From: Streptomyces violaceusniger
GTDB lineage: Bacteria; Actinomycetota; Actinomycetes; Streptomycetales; Streptomycetaceae
Direction: 5' to 3'
NCBI GenBank assembly: GCA_005405945.1
Contig: BJHW01000002.1
Span: 1,550,001-1,614,000 of the forward strand
Length of the DNA: 64,000 bases
Below are positions 53,761 through 63,631 of the stretch, in pieces (the stretch's first letter is position 1; the number at the start of each line of letters is the position of its first letter). The notes under the pieces were generated by a model, which was given only the letters and a program-made list of their open reading frames with translations, was not told the DNA's origin and ran no database searches. A program made the translations under genes and the position numbers.

Positions 53761-54913
53761 TCATCGCTGCTGGTCAAAGCGCCACTGCCTCCGCGTAGGA
53801 TTGCGATCCTGGTTGGATGGTCGTGTCGCTTCTCTACCGGATGACTCGATGTCTTCTCTCTGTCCCAGCAGTGCCCCTACTGCGGGACACCTCGAAGGAG
53901 GCTGAGCTTCTCGTCCTCCGGCACGAAAACGCTGTGCTGCGACGCCAGATGCAGGGGCGGGTACCGTACGAGCCGGCGGACCGTCTCTGGTTCGCCTCCC
54001 TGTCCTCGCTGCTCCCGCCGGCGCTGGGCCAAGGTTTTCCCGGTCACACCGAGCACGCTGCTGGCCTGGCACCGCAGGCTCGTCGCCCGCCGATGAGACT
54101 ACTCCCGACGACGCCGAGGTCCCGGACGGCCGCCTACGCAGGCCGTCGTCAAGAACCTCGTGCTGCGCCTTGCCCGTGAGAACAGCCGATGGGGCCATCG
54201 CCGGATTCAAGGTGAACTGGCCCGGCTCGGACACTCGATCGCTGCCTCCACTGTCTGGCAGATTCTCCACACCGCAGGAATCGACCCCGCGCGCCGCCGC
54301 GGTGGTCCAACCTGGCGCGAGTTTCTCTCCGCGCAGGCCACCAGCGTGATCGCTTGCGACTTCCTCCACATCGACACCATCAGCCTGCAACGTCTCTACG
54401 CTCTGATCTTTCTCGAGCACCGCACCCGGCGCCTGTACGTCGCCGGTGTCACCGCACATCCGACCGCGGCCTGGGCCATCCAGCAGGCCCGCAACCTCGC
54501 CACCGGCCTGGGCATGCGCATGGACTCGCTGTTCTTGCTCATCCGGGACCGCGACAGCAAGTACACCGACGCCTTTGACGCCGTGTTCCAGGCCGAGGAC
54601 ATCGAGATCATCAAGACGCCGACCCGTGCGCCGAAGGCCAACGCCCACTGCGAACGAGTGATCGGCACTCTCCGCCGAGAAGTCCTCGACCACATGCTCA
54701 TCTTTGGCGAAGGTCACGCGCGTCATGTCCTGGCCGTGTATCAGAGGCACTACAACGCGCACCGCTCCCACCGGGCCCGATGCCAACTACCTCCCCAAGT
54801 CCATGGACGACCACCTCCAGTCCTGAAGCCAGCCAGTCGCAAAGTACTGCGCACTCGCGTCCTCGGCGGTGTGATCAACGAGTACAGATATGCCTCTTGA
54901 CCAGGAGCGATGA
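53761..54913 (+). mobile_element. IS element with integrase-core transposase, about 1.15 kb
   Basis: The ends TCATCGCTGCTGGTCAA (53761 on) and, in reverse complement from 54913, TCATCGCTCCTGGTCAA match at 16 of 17 positions. No clear target duplication was found. It carries a transposase closely related to that of the element at 60177-61355 but with different ends. Confidence 0.65.
53817..54900 (+). pseudogene. rve integrase-core transposase, frame-shifted
   Basis: The N-terminus (MVVSLLYRMTRCLLSVPAVP; SKEAELLVLRHENAVLRRQM) is in one frame to about 54010. The catalytic part, from LRLARENSRWGHRRIQGELA (54170) to the end EYRYAS, is in another. DDE residues are seen in VIACDFLHIDT, LLIRDRDSKYTDAF and HCERVIGTLRRE. 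At least two missing bases lie between 54010 and 54130, and a TGA occurs there. It is inactive as given, or unpolished. Confidence 0.75.
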
Positions 54914-55175
54914 TTCGCGGTAGCACGGTCGATCATCATGACGCGTGGACTACCCGCTGCGTGAGAGCGCCGACTCGAGCCCCGGGACTGACGGCCGCCA
55001 GTCCCGGGGCAGGCCTCCTACCAGTGCGGATGACATTCTCGGCAAGCGCAGGCGCAGGGCGAGGATCTCAGCGTCCTTGTCCCGGTCGGTCATCGGCAGC
55101 AGGCGAAGCATCGCGAACGCGTTCGTCACGCCGAGGTAAGCCAGTCGCAGCAGCACGGTCGATCATCTTGCCGCG
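54914..55175. repeat. IS-end debris with a duplicated block
   Basis: Two blocks, about 54923-55045 and 55155-55280, start with GCACGGTCGATCAT and end with GACATT(C/T)TCGGCAAGCGCA, so they are divergent copies of one IS border region. Between them, on the minus strand at 55156-55060, TDRDKDAEILALRLRL is the N-terminal piece of another integrase-core transposase. No intact gene. Confidence 0.5.
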
Positions 55176-55685
55176 GTGAGCGCCAGCCTCGCGAGAGCGC
55201 CTGTTTTGGCGACTTTGCCGGTCGACCTCCGGCGCACCGCGCACACCCCTCCCACCAGGGCGGACGACATTTTCGGCAAGCGCACCGTCACCACCCCTCG
55301 CCACGCCGCGCGGCTCCTCCTCACCGATCCGGAGAACCTCCGGCCGAAGGAGGCCACCCTGCTGGAGAAGATCACCGCGGCCTGCCCGGAGATGACCGAA
55401 CTCGCCGACCTCGTGCGCGGCTTCGCCGCCCTGCTCACACCGGCCCAGGGCAACGATCTGAAGCTCGCCGAGTGGATCACCGCCACCCGCGCCGCGGCCC
55501 TGTCTCACCTGCGCAGTTTCACCAACGGCCTCGAACTCGACCGCTCAGCCGTCGACGCCGGCCTCACCCTGCCCTACCACAACGGCCGCACCGAAGGCGT
55601 CAACACCAGAACGAAACGGATCATGAGACAGATGCACGGCCGCGCCGGATTCGATCTCCTCCGCCACCGTATCCTCCTGCACTGA
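55176..55685 (+). pseudogene. ISL3-family transposase, C-terminal fragment
   Basis: The part from LLTDPENLRPKEATLLEKIT to the end HNGRTEGVNTRTKRIMRQMH, GRAGFDLLRHRILLH is the C-terminal catalytic end of ISL3-type transposases. The N-terminal two thirds are absent. Followed at 55693-55731 by an IS terminus that is also found at 62811-62849. Confidence 0.7.
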
Positions 55686-55692
55686 CGGCTAC

Positions 55693-55731
55693 CCACCGTC
55701 ACCACCGACTACGGGCCAGACCCGTTAAATT
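55693..55731 (+). repeat. ISL3-like right terminus, copy 1
   Basis: The 39-bp segment starting CACCGTCACCACCGACTACG and ending CCGTTAAATT is nearly repeated at 62811-62849 (CCTCCGTCACCACCGCATGC ... CCGTTAAATT). Both follow ISL3-type transposase remnants. Confidence 0.55.
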
Positions 55732-55831
55732 GACACGCCCGCGCCGGGGCGCCGGAGGCTCAGGATGCGAGGACGCCCCGATCCTGGGCAGGGAGGCGTC
55801 AGCGTCCTGCGTCGCTGAAGGCACGTCACCG

Positions 55832-55996
55832 TCAGGCGGCCTGGTCGAGGCCGACGGCGGTCAGGTCCTGCTCGCGCAGCGAGGTGAAGTCGACGTCGAG
55901 TTTCGGGTCGTATGCGTCGGGCTGGATGCCGAGTTCGTGCGTGGAGTACTCGCCGAACCGGTTGATGTGCTCGGTCAGGTACGGCGAGATGTGAAG
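55832..55996 (-). pseudogene. Tn3-family transposase (TnpA) C-terminal remnant
   Basis: The minus-strand translation ISPYLTEHINRFGEYSTHEL followed by GIQPDAYDPKLDVDF, ending LREQDLTAVGLDQAA and a stop at 55832, resembles the C-terminus of streptomycete Tn3-family TnpA proteins. Only about 54 residues remain. The assignment rests on pattern memory. Confidence 0.5.
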
Positions 55997-56038
55997 CTGA
56001 GTGAACTACTCAGATCGACGCGGATCGACGCGGATCGG

Positions 56039-56946
56039 CTATGTGGGGGGTACGAGTTCAGCGAGTCGAGTGCGCAGGAGGCTGGTGAGTGCGCGGGCGG
56101 CGAAGGAGTGGTAGCGGTCGGCGGAGCGGACCAGGGAGATGCTGCGGCGCAGCGCGGGGCCGATTTGCAGTACGCGTACTGGTGGGCCGGGGACGACCAG
56201 CGCTGGGTGCGGGAGGAGGGCGACGCCCAGTCCGGCTGAGGCGATGGCGCGGATGCTGCTGAGGGCGGTGCTTTCGTAGCCGATGCGGGGTGTGAAGCCC
56301 GCGTCGGAACAGGCTCGTTCGAGCATCCGGCGCAGGCTCGCCGACTCGTTGAAGGCGATGAACGGCTCCTGGGCAAGGTCCGGCCAGCTTCGGGCGCTGG
56401 TCAGCAGGGGTGGTCCGTGGCGACGGCGAGCACGACGTCCTCTTGGTAGAGGGATTCAGCGTCCAACCGCTCACTGTCGGGCGTTGCGTCGGCGTCGTCG
56501 AGTTGGGCCAAGGCCAGGTCGAGCCGCCCCTGGCGCAGCAGGGACGCGGTGTTGCTGGCGGGCTCCTCGCACAGCACCACGTCGACGCCCGGCCGGGCGC
56601 TTTTGAACTCGGCGAGCAGCGCGGGGAGCGCTCCGCAGGCGGTCACGGATTGCTGGGCGGCCAGGCGCACTCGGCCGACTGAGGCGTCGGTGATGTCCCG
56701 TAGCCGAACGTCCAGGTCGTCGACCTCGGCCAGCAACCGCTGTGCTGAGTCGAGGAAGGTCCGGCCGGCGTCTGTCAGCTGCACCTGCCGGGTTGTGCGC
56801 TCGAACAGCGGCACGCCTAGCTCGGCCTCAAGCCGTTGGATCTGCAACGACAGGGCTGGCTGGGCGACGAAAAGTTCTTCGGCGGCCCGGGTGAAGTTCA
56901 AGTGGCGGGCCACCGCCTCGACATACCTGACCTGCCGCAGTTCCAT
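56039..56946 (-). CDS. LysR-family regulator, one frameshift
   Basis: ATG 56946 opens MELRQVRYVEAVARHLNFTR; the HTH continues AAEELFVAQPALSLQIQRLE. After VLAVATDHP the frame stops. Restoring one C near 56405 gives LLTSARSWPDLAQEPFIAFN and the effector domain end MLERACSDAGFTPRIGYEST to RTRLAELVPPT. About 302 residues, full length for LysR. It is divergent from the PLP-enzyme gene at 57017, the classical arrangement for a LysR regulator and its target. Confidence 0.85.
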
Positions 56947-57016
56947 AATGCTGCAGTATAAATCCTAGACATTCAATATATTGGACGGGTCAATCGATGG
57001 CCGGGACGCTGGGGGC
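56947..57016. promoter_or_regulatory. divergent LysR/PLP-enzyme control region
   Basis: The 70 bp between the two divergent starts is AT-rich and contains the palindrome CAATATATTG (56974-56983) and the sequence TATAAATCCTAGA. Likely LysR-binding and overlapping promoters. Confidence 0.45.
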
Positions 57017-58249
57017 ATGTCCTCACCAGCCACGCCGCTTTCCACGGCCACGCCCATGTTCGCCTCCGCCTCTGCTTCGGCTCTCGCGGCCTGCTTCCCT
57101 GGCCTGCGGCGCCTGGGTGCCGACGGCCGCCCCTTCGTCCACGCCGACGCGCCGGGAGGCACCCAGGTCGTGGACAGCGTCATCACCGCGATAACGGACT
57201 ACCTGCGCCGCTCCAATGCCAACCCGACCCGGCCCTATCAGACCTCAGTCGAAAGCGCCGAACTCCTCCGCTCGGTTCGCTCCCGGTTCGCCGACTTCGC
57301 CGGCGCCTCGGCGGACGGGGTGGTCTTCGGCCCCAACTCCACCACCCTGATAAGGCACTTCGCGCACGCGTTCGCCGCCACGCTCCACCCGGGCGACAAC
57401 ATCGTGTGCACCCAGCTCGACCACGACGCGAACATCGCGCCGTGGCTCGCGATCGCCCATCGGCGCGGCGCCCAGGTGCGCTTCGTCCCCCTCGACCCAG
57501 ACACCTTCACGCTCGACCACTCTGCGCTGTCCCGCCTCGTCGACGAGCGCACCCGCCTCGTCGCCTTCACCCGCTCCTCCAACCTGATCGGCACCACCGT
57601 GCCGCCCGCCCCCTTCGTCGAAGCCGCCCGATCGGTCGGCGCGCTCACCTTCGCCGACGGCGTCGCGGCCGCCGCCCACCGCCCACTCGAACAGTTCGCC
57701 CACGGCATCGACGTCAGCGTCAGCTCTCCCTACAAGTACTTCGGACCACACCTCGGCGTTATGACAGCCCGCCCTGAACTTCTGCAGCGCTACGCGCCCG
57801 AGAAGGTACGCCCCGCCCCGGACAGCGGTCCGAGGCGGTGGGAGTCAGGCATGCCGACCCTGGAGTTGATCGCCGGGCTCGGCGCCGCGGTGGACTACGT
57901 CACCACCACCGGCTACCCCGCCATCACCGCCCGGGAACGGAAGTTGACCGAACGCGTCCTCGCCGGGCTGCGCGACCTCGCACACGTGCGGCTGTACGGC
58001 GTGGACGCCCCGGACGATCGCGAGCCGACTTTCGCAGTCACCGTAGCGGGCATGTCGCCCCAGGACGCCGCCTCGCGACTGGCCGACCAAGGCATGTTCG
58101 TCTCCGCCGGCCACAACTACGCACTGGAGTGCGCCCAGGCCCTCCACCTGCCGAGAGCAGAAGGCGCCGTGCGCTTCGGCCTCGTGCACTACCACTCCGA
58201 CGACGACGTCGACCGCATCCTGCAGGCACTCGCCGATCTACGCCCGTGA
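57017..58249 (+). CDS. cysteine desulfurase-like class V aminotransferase
   Basis: ATG 57017 (MSSPATPLSTATPMFASASA) follows GCTGGGGG; an in-frame start at 56981 is also open. The 410-residue product has the PLP fold marks: LDHDANIAPWLAIAHRRGAQ, TFADGVAAAAHRPLEQFAHG with the cofactor-contacting Asp, and the Schiff-base Lys in VSVSSPYKYFGPHLGVM. The C-terminal domain ends RFGLVHYHSDDDVDRIL. This subgroup is annotated as cysteine desulfurase-like, but the active-site Cys loop is not obvious, so lyase activity on another amino acid is possible. Confidence 0.8.
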   Translation: MSSPATPLSTATPMFASASASALAACFPGLRRLGADGRPFVHADAPGGTQVVDSVITAITDYLRRSNANPTRPYQTSVESAELLRSVRSRFADFAGASADGVVFGPNSTTLIRHFAHAFAATLHPGDNIVCTQLDHDANIAPWLAIAHRRGAQVRFVPLDPDTFTLDHSALSRLVDERTRLVAFTRSSNLIGTTVPPAPFVEAARSVGALTFADGVAAAAHRPLEQFAHGIDVSVSSPYKYFGPHLGVMTARPELLQRYAPEKVRPAPDSGPRRWESGMPTLELIAGLGAAVDYVTTTGYPAITARERKLTERVLAGLRDLAHVRLYGVDAPDDREPTFAVTVAGMSPQDAASRLADQGMFVSAGHNYALECAQALHLPRAEGAVRFGLVHYHSDDDVDRILQALADLRP

Positions 58250-58300
58250 CTCCTCTGTTCGCCTCACACAAGATCGTCCGCAACAACCAGAGGCGTCACC

Positions 58301-59122
58301 TTGGTGACCTACACTGCCACGCTCGACGTCCCGCGCCACATCGTCGACTTCCTCGCCCGCCTGCTCGCCGCCCACCGCCGCCGGATCGGCACGCCACGCG
58401 GCTCGCGGGCACTGGGCCCGTTCCGCCAAGCCGTGCTGGTGCTGCGCTGGTTCCGTGAGCGCGGCTGCGTGCACTGCCTGGCCCGCGATGCCGGGGTCTC
58501 CCAGGCCACCGGCTACCGCTACCTCCACGAAGCCATCGACGTTCTTGCAGCTCAAGCGCCCGATCTGCACGAAGTGATGAAGGGGTGTCAGACCAAGGGC
58601 ATCAGTCACGTGATCCTGGACGGCACGCTCATCGAGACGGCCCGCGTGGCAGGCACCCACGTCAACAACGAGGGCAAAGAGGTCGATACGTGGTATTCCG
58701 GCAAGCATCGGGCCTTCGGGGCGAACGTGCAGTTCCTGTCCGCGTCGGACGGCACCCCGCTGTGGGTCAGCGACGCCGAGCCGGGCTCCACCAACGACAT
58801 CGTCGCCGCCCGCGAACACTGCCTGCCCACACTGTACAAGGCCGCCGCCGACGGGCTGCCCACGCTCGCGGACTCCGGGTACCAGGGCGCGGGGATCGGC
58901 ATCCACCATCCGTTCAAGAAGCCGAAAGGCGGTTCCCACCTGCACCTTCACGCCGACACGCAGACCTACAACGCCCTGCTGCGAGGGGTCCGCGCCCTCG
59001 GCGAGCGCACCGCCGCCGAGCTCAAGGAACGCTGGCGCGCACTCAAGCGCATCACGCTCTGCCCCGGACGGATCGGCGACATCGCCCGAGCCGCACTCGT
59101 CCTCAACGGAATCTGGAAGTGA
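58301..59122 (+). CDS. IS5-type DDE transposase (DDE_Tnp_4-like), intact
   Basis: A 273-residue protein with an N-terminal HTH (CLARDAGVSQATGYRYLHEA) and a DDE core: VILDGTLIETARVAG (first Asp), LPTLADSGYQGAGIG (second Asp), AAELKERWRALKRI (Glu region). GTG 58301 is used. It lies directly after the PLP-enzyme gene and abuts an IS110-type remnant that lacks its N-terminus, so it probably inserted into or next to that element. Confidence 0.8.
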   Translation: MVTYTATLDVPRHIVDFLARLLAAHRRRIGTPRGSRALGPFRQAVLVLRWFRERGCVHCLARDAGVSQATGYRYLHEAIDVLAAQAPDLHEVMKGCQTKGISHVILDGTLIETARVAGTHVNNEGKEVDTWYSGKHRAFGANVQFLSASDGTPLWVSDAEPGSTNDIVAAREHCLPTLYKAAADGLPTLADSGYQGAGIGIHHPFKKPKGGSHLHLHADTQTYNALLRGVRALGERTAAELKERWRALKRITLCPGRIGDIARAALVLNGIWK

Positions 59123-59128
59123 TCACCG

Positions 59129-60176
59129 TTGAGAAAACCTCACTGGGCCGAACGTACCCACGATGTCGCCTTGGCCGACGACACCGGCAGGTTATTGGCC
59201 AAGCGGTACATAACCGACGACGCCGTCGGCTACACGCTGCTGCTGGAGCTTCTCGCCGAGCACGGTGACACCGAGGACACCCCGATCCCGGTGGCCATCG
59301 AGACCTCCCGCGGCCTGCTGGTCGCCGTGCTGCGTTCCGGTAAGCGGAAAGCGTACGCGATCAACCCGCTGGCCGCCGCCCGCTACCGCGACCGACACAG
59401 TGTCTCGCGTAAGAAGTCCGACCCCGGCGATGCCCTCGTCCTGGCGAACATCCTGCACACCGACATGCACGCCCACCGGCCGCTGCCCGACGACTCCGAC
59501 CTCGGCCGCGCGATCGCCGTCCTCGCACGCGCTCAGCAGGACGCACTGTGGAACCGGCAGCAGCTCGCCAACCAGCTCCGCTCCCTGCTGCGCGAGTACT
59601 ACCCGGCAGCCCTAAACGCCTTCGCCACCTGGACCAACGGCCTGTGCCGGCCTGAGGCACGTGAACTCCTCAAGACCGCCCCGACCCCGACACGGGCGGC
59701 ACGCCTGACCCGCACCCAGCTCCAGGCCGCCCTGAAGCGGGCCGCCCGCAAGCGCGGCATCGACACCGAAGTGGATCGCCTCCGTGATGCCTTCCGCGCG
59801 AGTCCGCGCACCAGCCGCCGCTTGTCGAAGACGCTCTCGGCAAGCAGATGCTCGCCCTCCTTGTCCAGCTCAACGCCGCCTGCACCGCCGCTGACCAACT
59901 CGCCGAGGCGGTGGAGGACGCGTTCCCTCAGCATCCGGACGCTGAGATCCTGCTGAGCTTCCCCGGGCTCGGTATCCAGCTCGCCGCCCGGATCCTGGCC
60001 GAGATCGGGGACGACCGCAGCCGCTTCGCCGACGCCCGGGCCTGAAGGCATACGCGGGCTCCTCGCCCATCACCCGCGCTTCCGGCAAGAGGTCGAGCAT
60101 CACGCGGCGGTGGGTGAAGAGCGACCGGCTCAACTACGCCGGATACCTCTGGGCCTTCGCCGCTCCGAACGGATCC
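59129..60176 (+). pseudogene. IS110-family transposase, truncated at both ends and frame-shifted
   Basis: WAERTHDVALADDTGRLLAK lacks the preceding MWAGID-like start and first catalytic Asp. HSVSRKKSDPGDALVLANIL is the DEDD-domain signature. The frame changes near 59815 to ALGKQMLALLVQLNAACTAA and, past a stop near 60045, GLKAYAGSSPITRASGKRSS. The C-terminal Ser-containing domain is cut by the IS beginning at 60177. Remnant inside a nest of insertion sequences. Confidence 0.75.
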
Positions 60177-61355
60177 TGTGCCGCTCGAAAAGTCATCGCC
60201 GCAGGTGAGCGGGATGCGGTCAGTCCGCTGGGATCATGTCCTGCGTGATCGTGTCCTTGCTGTACAAGGTGACCCGGAAGCTGCTGACTGTTCCCTCGGT
60301 GCTCCTGCGTCGCGGGACGGCGAAGGAGGCGGAACTGCTGGTGCTGCGGCACGAGAACGCGGTCCTGCGTCGCCAGTTGCCCGGACCGGTCCGCTACGAG
60401 CTCGCCGACCGGTTCTGGTTCGCCGCCCTGTCCGGGCTGATACCTCGGCGCCACTGGCTCAAGATCTTCCCTGTCGCCCCTGGCACCCTGCTTGCCTGGC
60501 ACCGCAGGTCATCGCCGTGAAATGGGATTACACCGCGCTCCGGGGCACCGGTCGCCCACCCACCCCGGCAGCGATCAAGAAGCTCGTCGTGCGGCTGGCG
60601 AGGGAGAATCCGACGTGGGGGCACCGGCGGGTCCAAGGGGAGCTGGCCCGACTCGGGTATCGGATCGCCGCCTCGACGGTGTGGGAGATCCTCAACGCGG
60701 CCGGCATCGACCCCGCGCCACGTCGCCCAGGCCCCACCTGGCGCGAGTTCCTGACCGCGCAAGCCGAGGGCATCATCGCGGCAGACTTCTTTCACATTGA
60801 CACCGCACTCGGCAGGCGGTTGTACGCGCTGGTGTTCCTTGAGCACGACACCCGGCGGCTGCACATCACTAGGGTCACCGCCCACCCGACCCGGGACTGG
60901 GCGGTGCAGCAGGCGCGGAATCTCACCGCCGACCTGGGCATGCGCATCGAGACCCTGCGCTTCTTGTTACGCGACCGCGATGGCAAGTACGGGGAGGCAT
61001 TCGACGCTGTCTTCCAAGCTGAGGAGATGGAGATCCTCAAAAGTGCGCCGCAGGCTCCCCGTATGAACGCGCACTGCGAACGCGTCATCGGCAGCATCCG
61101 GCGCGAAGCCCTTGACCACGTCCTCATCATGAACGAGGCCCACGCCCGCCACGTCCTCGCGGCCTACGAGCGGCACTACAACGAACGCCGACCCCACCAA
61201 ACCCGCAACCAGCTACCCCCCGACGCCCACGAACAACCCGTCGCGGCGCATGCCCTCAGCACCAGCAAAGTCCTGCGTACCCGGATCCTCGGCGGCGTCA
61301 TCAACGAGTACAGATATGCGGCATGACATGCAGCGATGACTTTTCGAGCGGCACA
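60177..61355 (+). mobile_element. IS element with integrase-core transposase, 1179 bp
   Basis: Perfect terminal inverted repeats TGTGCCGCTCGAAAAGTCAT (60177 on) and its complement ending at 61355 extend over 23 bp (to TCATCGC). It is inserted in the IS110-type transposase remnant on the left, and an Old Yellow Enzyme fragment starts about 45 bp to its right. No target duplication was identified. Confidence 0.8.
60236..61326 (+). CDS. rve integrase-core transposase, one frameshift near 60515
   Basis: GTSs of the family are present: VIVSLLYKVTRKLLTVPSVL and TAKEAELLVLRHENAVLRRQ at the N-terminus, to AWHRR. After one missing base near 60510 it continues VKWDYTALRGTGRPPTPAAI and RLARENPTWGHRRVQGELAR. 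DDE residues: IIAADFFHIDTALG, LLRDRDGKYGEAFD and HCERVIGSIRREALD. About 360 residues, ending GVINEYRYAA. Related throughout to the transposase at 53817-54900. Confidence 0.8.
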
Positions 61356-61400
61356 AGATGCGGCACCCGCAGCTCCCGGACCCTGTTGGGGAGTTGGAGC

Positions 61401-61817
61401 TCAGCTCAGGGAGTCCAGGGAGGTCGGCTCGAACGGCTTCAGCTCGCCGAAGCGGCCGCAGAGGACCTTCGCCGCCCACTCGGGGTCCTGGAGCAGCGCA
61501 CGCCCGACGGCGACCAGGTCGAACTCCGCGCGCTCCAGCCGGTCGAGGAGGTCGTCGAGCCCGCGGGCCTGTGCCCCTTGGCGGGGGGAGGCCGGGACGA
61601 ACTCGCCGTCGAGGCCGACCGAGCCGACGGTGATGGCCTGCTTGCCGGTGAGATTCTTCGTCCAGCCCGCGAGGTTGAGGTCGGAGCCCTCGAACTCGGG
61701 GAGCCAGTAGCGGCGCGTGGAGGCATGGAAGGCGTCGGCTCCGGCGGCCGCCAGCGGGCTGAGGACGGCCTCCAGCTCCTCCGGCGTCTCGGCGAGCCGG
61801 GCGTCGTAGTTGTCCAC
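61401..61817 (-). pseudogene. Old Yellow Enzyme (NADH:flavin oxidoreductase) C-terminal fragment
   Basis: DNYDARLAETPEELEAVLSP, GADAFHASTRRYWLPEFEGS, then ITVGSVGLDGEF and DLVAVGRALLQDPEWAAKV are the C-terminal half of an OYE/12-oxophytodienoate reductase-like TIM barrel, including the terminal FMN-binding VGRALLQDPEW. The N-terminal half is missing. The 3' end lies close to the IS ending at 61355. Confidence 0.7.
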
Positions 61818-62178
61818 CTTCTCTGCACCAAGTCAAGCCAGACGAACCCTGAAGGCGGAGCCCGAGTAGACGAGGGGACCAGGAGGCGGCTGAAGACCAA
61901 GGTCGCTCGAAGGCAGCATTGAACATCATCCCGGCTGTACGACGGTGATCCCAGAGCTACGGTGCAGTGAGCGGTGTGCATCGTGAAGTTGCTGGTCACG
62001 GGTCTGGTGTGATGGCGAGTTGGATACTCGTGCCGGTCGGCGGGCGATGACCATGACGTAGATCATCGGGCAGGCCCGGCTCCGGCGGGATGCCGGGTTC
62101 GACTGCGCCCGAGAGCGGCCCCCGCCTACGACCCGTCAGCAGGTCGACGCGCCGTGAGGGTGCGGGAGGGTGAGGGGA
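61818..62178. other. gap of about 360 bp, nothing supported
   Basis: Junk between an OYE fragment and IS debris. No coherent frame, RNA gene or repeat was recognised. Confidence 0.35.
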
Positions 62179-62179
62179 T

Positions 62180-62610
62180 GCAGGAGCGCCAGTGAATCAA
62201 CGCTCGCCGGAGCGAACTGGACACCCTCGCCAAGGAGCTGGCCAAGCAACTCCAGGAGGTCCAGGCCGAGCGGGATGAACTGGCCGCCGCGGAGCGGGTG
62301 TTGAACCGCCTGGCCGAGCAGGCTCGGGCCGACGCCGGGGCTGTCGCTGCGGTATCGGCGAAGGTGGGGCGGGCAGTCCTGCTCATCTCGCACCGCAGCG
62401 ACGCGGCCGACGAGGTCGCATTGCTCGGCGACTACCGCAAGATCCTGGCGATCGTGCGGGAGGCCGACGTCCCGGTGCAGGTCAGTGGTCGGTGAGCGGC
62501 TGGGTCTGGACGCCTCGGTGCGCGGCAAGCTGGAACCTTCGCGGGCGAAGATGACCAAGCTCGCCGACCGCGGCTTGCTGCACAAGCGGCCCGGTACGCC
62601 CCGGTCCGAC
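62180..62610 (+). pseudogene. coiled-coil plus winged-helix protein, broken
   Basis: A long charged helix (RRSELDTLAKELAKQLQEVQ, AERDELAAAERVLNRLAEQA) is followed by GDYRKILAIVREADVPVQV and, in another frame, VGERLGLDASVRGKLEPSRA and MTKLADRGLLHKRP. The pattern is that of small streptomycete proteins found beside transposase genes, probably DNA-binding. The start and the end are both disrupted (a TGA at 62193 and a frame change near 62485). Confidence 0.5.
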
Positions 62611-62639
62611 CCAACAACCTGTGAAGCTGGCCTGAGCGA

Positions 62640-62849
62640 GGTCAAGGCGCACAGCACCTGCTGGGCCATTGTGCTGGACGCACCCCTCTACGACGGGCTC
62701 CGGGCACAGACCACCCTGGAACGCTGGCATCAGGTCCACGACCTGCTCGAGGAGGGAAACACCGTCAGACGCTACGCCCGCGCCACCGCATCCCGCTTGG
62801 TTAGCGTTACCCTCCGTCACCACCGCATGCGAACCAGAGCCGTTAAATT
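62640..62849 (+). pseudogene. ISL3-type transposase fragment with terminus copy 2
   Basis: ERWHQVHDLLEEGNTVRRYA is the middle HTH-like region of ISL3-family transposases with an internal deletion. It is followed at 62811-62849 by the same IS end as at 55693-55731. Only about 60 residues remain. Confidence 0.5.
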
Positions 62850-62933
62850 CTCACTCGGCGTTGCAAAGAAAGAAAAGGTAATGTGTCGTTTCTTGTGCTG
62901 TACGTGAGTGCGGAGACGACGAAAGGGACAAGC

Positions 62934-63544
62934 ATGGCCGCGATGAGTGAGAGCAGACCACCGGGTCGTCCGTTGGATGCTCGGCGTGAGGCCGCTTTGC
63001 TGGACGCGGCGCTGGAGCTGCTGTCCGAGGTGGGCTATGAGCGGTTGAGCCTGACCGAGGTGTGCCGCAGGGCCGGGGCGAGTACGAAGACGGTGTACCG
63101 GCGGTGGGCGAGCAAGGACGAGTTGATGACGGCGGCGCTGCGCCGTGCGGTCGTGCGGTCGGTGGACGAGCCGTTCGAGGTGGTGGCCACCGGGTCGCTG
63201 CGGGGTGATCTGCTGGAGAACCTGCGGGCATCCGCCCAGACACAGCGGCAGTTCACCCCTCAGTACACGGCTGGGCTGCTGGTCGCCGCGTCCAGCGGCA
63301 GCGAGGCCGGACGGATGGCCAAGGAGCTGTTCCGCATGCATCACGCCGGTCTCACGGAGACAGTCCTTCAGTGGGCCCGGGAGCGGGGGAGATCGGAGAG
63401 GACGTGGACGCGGTGTTCGTGGCGGACCTGATCCGGGGCGTGGAGCTGAACCATGTCCTGGTCGTCGGCGGGCAGTTGGACGACGCGTTCCTGGAGTCGC
63501 TGGTGGACCACGTGCTGATCCCGGTGCTCGCGCCCCGGCGGTGA
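62934..63544 (+). CDS. TetR-family regulator, one frameshift near 63388
   Basis: ATG 62934 has GAAAGGGA upstream. The N-terminal HTH is ARREAALLDAALELLSEVGY followed by LSLTEVCRRAGASTKTVYRR. After LQWARERG one G is missing in the GGGGG run at 63386-63390; restored, it continues EIGEDVDAVFVADLIRGVEL and ends LIPVLAPRR at 63544. About 203 residues, typical for the family. It converges on an alcohol dehydrogenase gene. Confidence 0.85.
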
Positions 63545-63631
63545 TGGCTCGGGGTGTGCGCACGGTCCACCGCATATGCGTCGGCCGCACGCACACCGGT
63601 CGGGGGAGCGCTCTGCTGTGGGACGAGCTCG

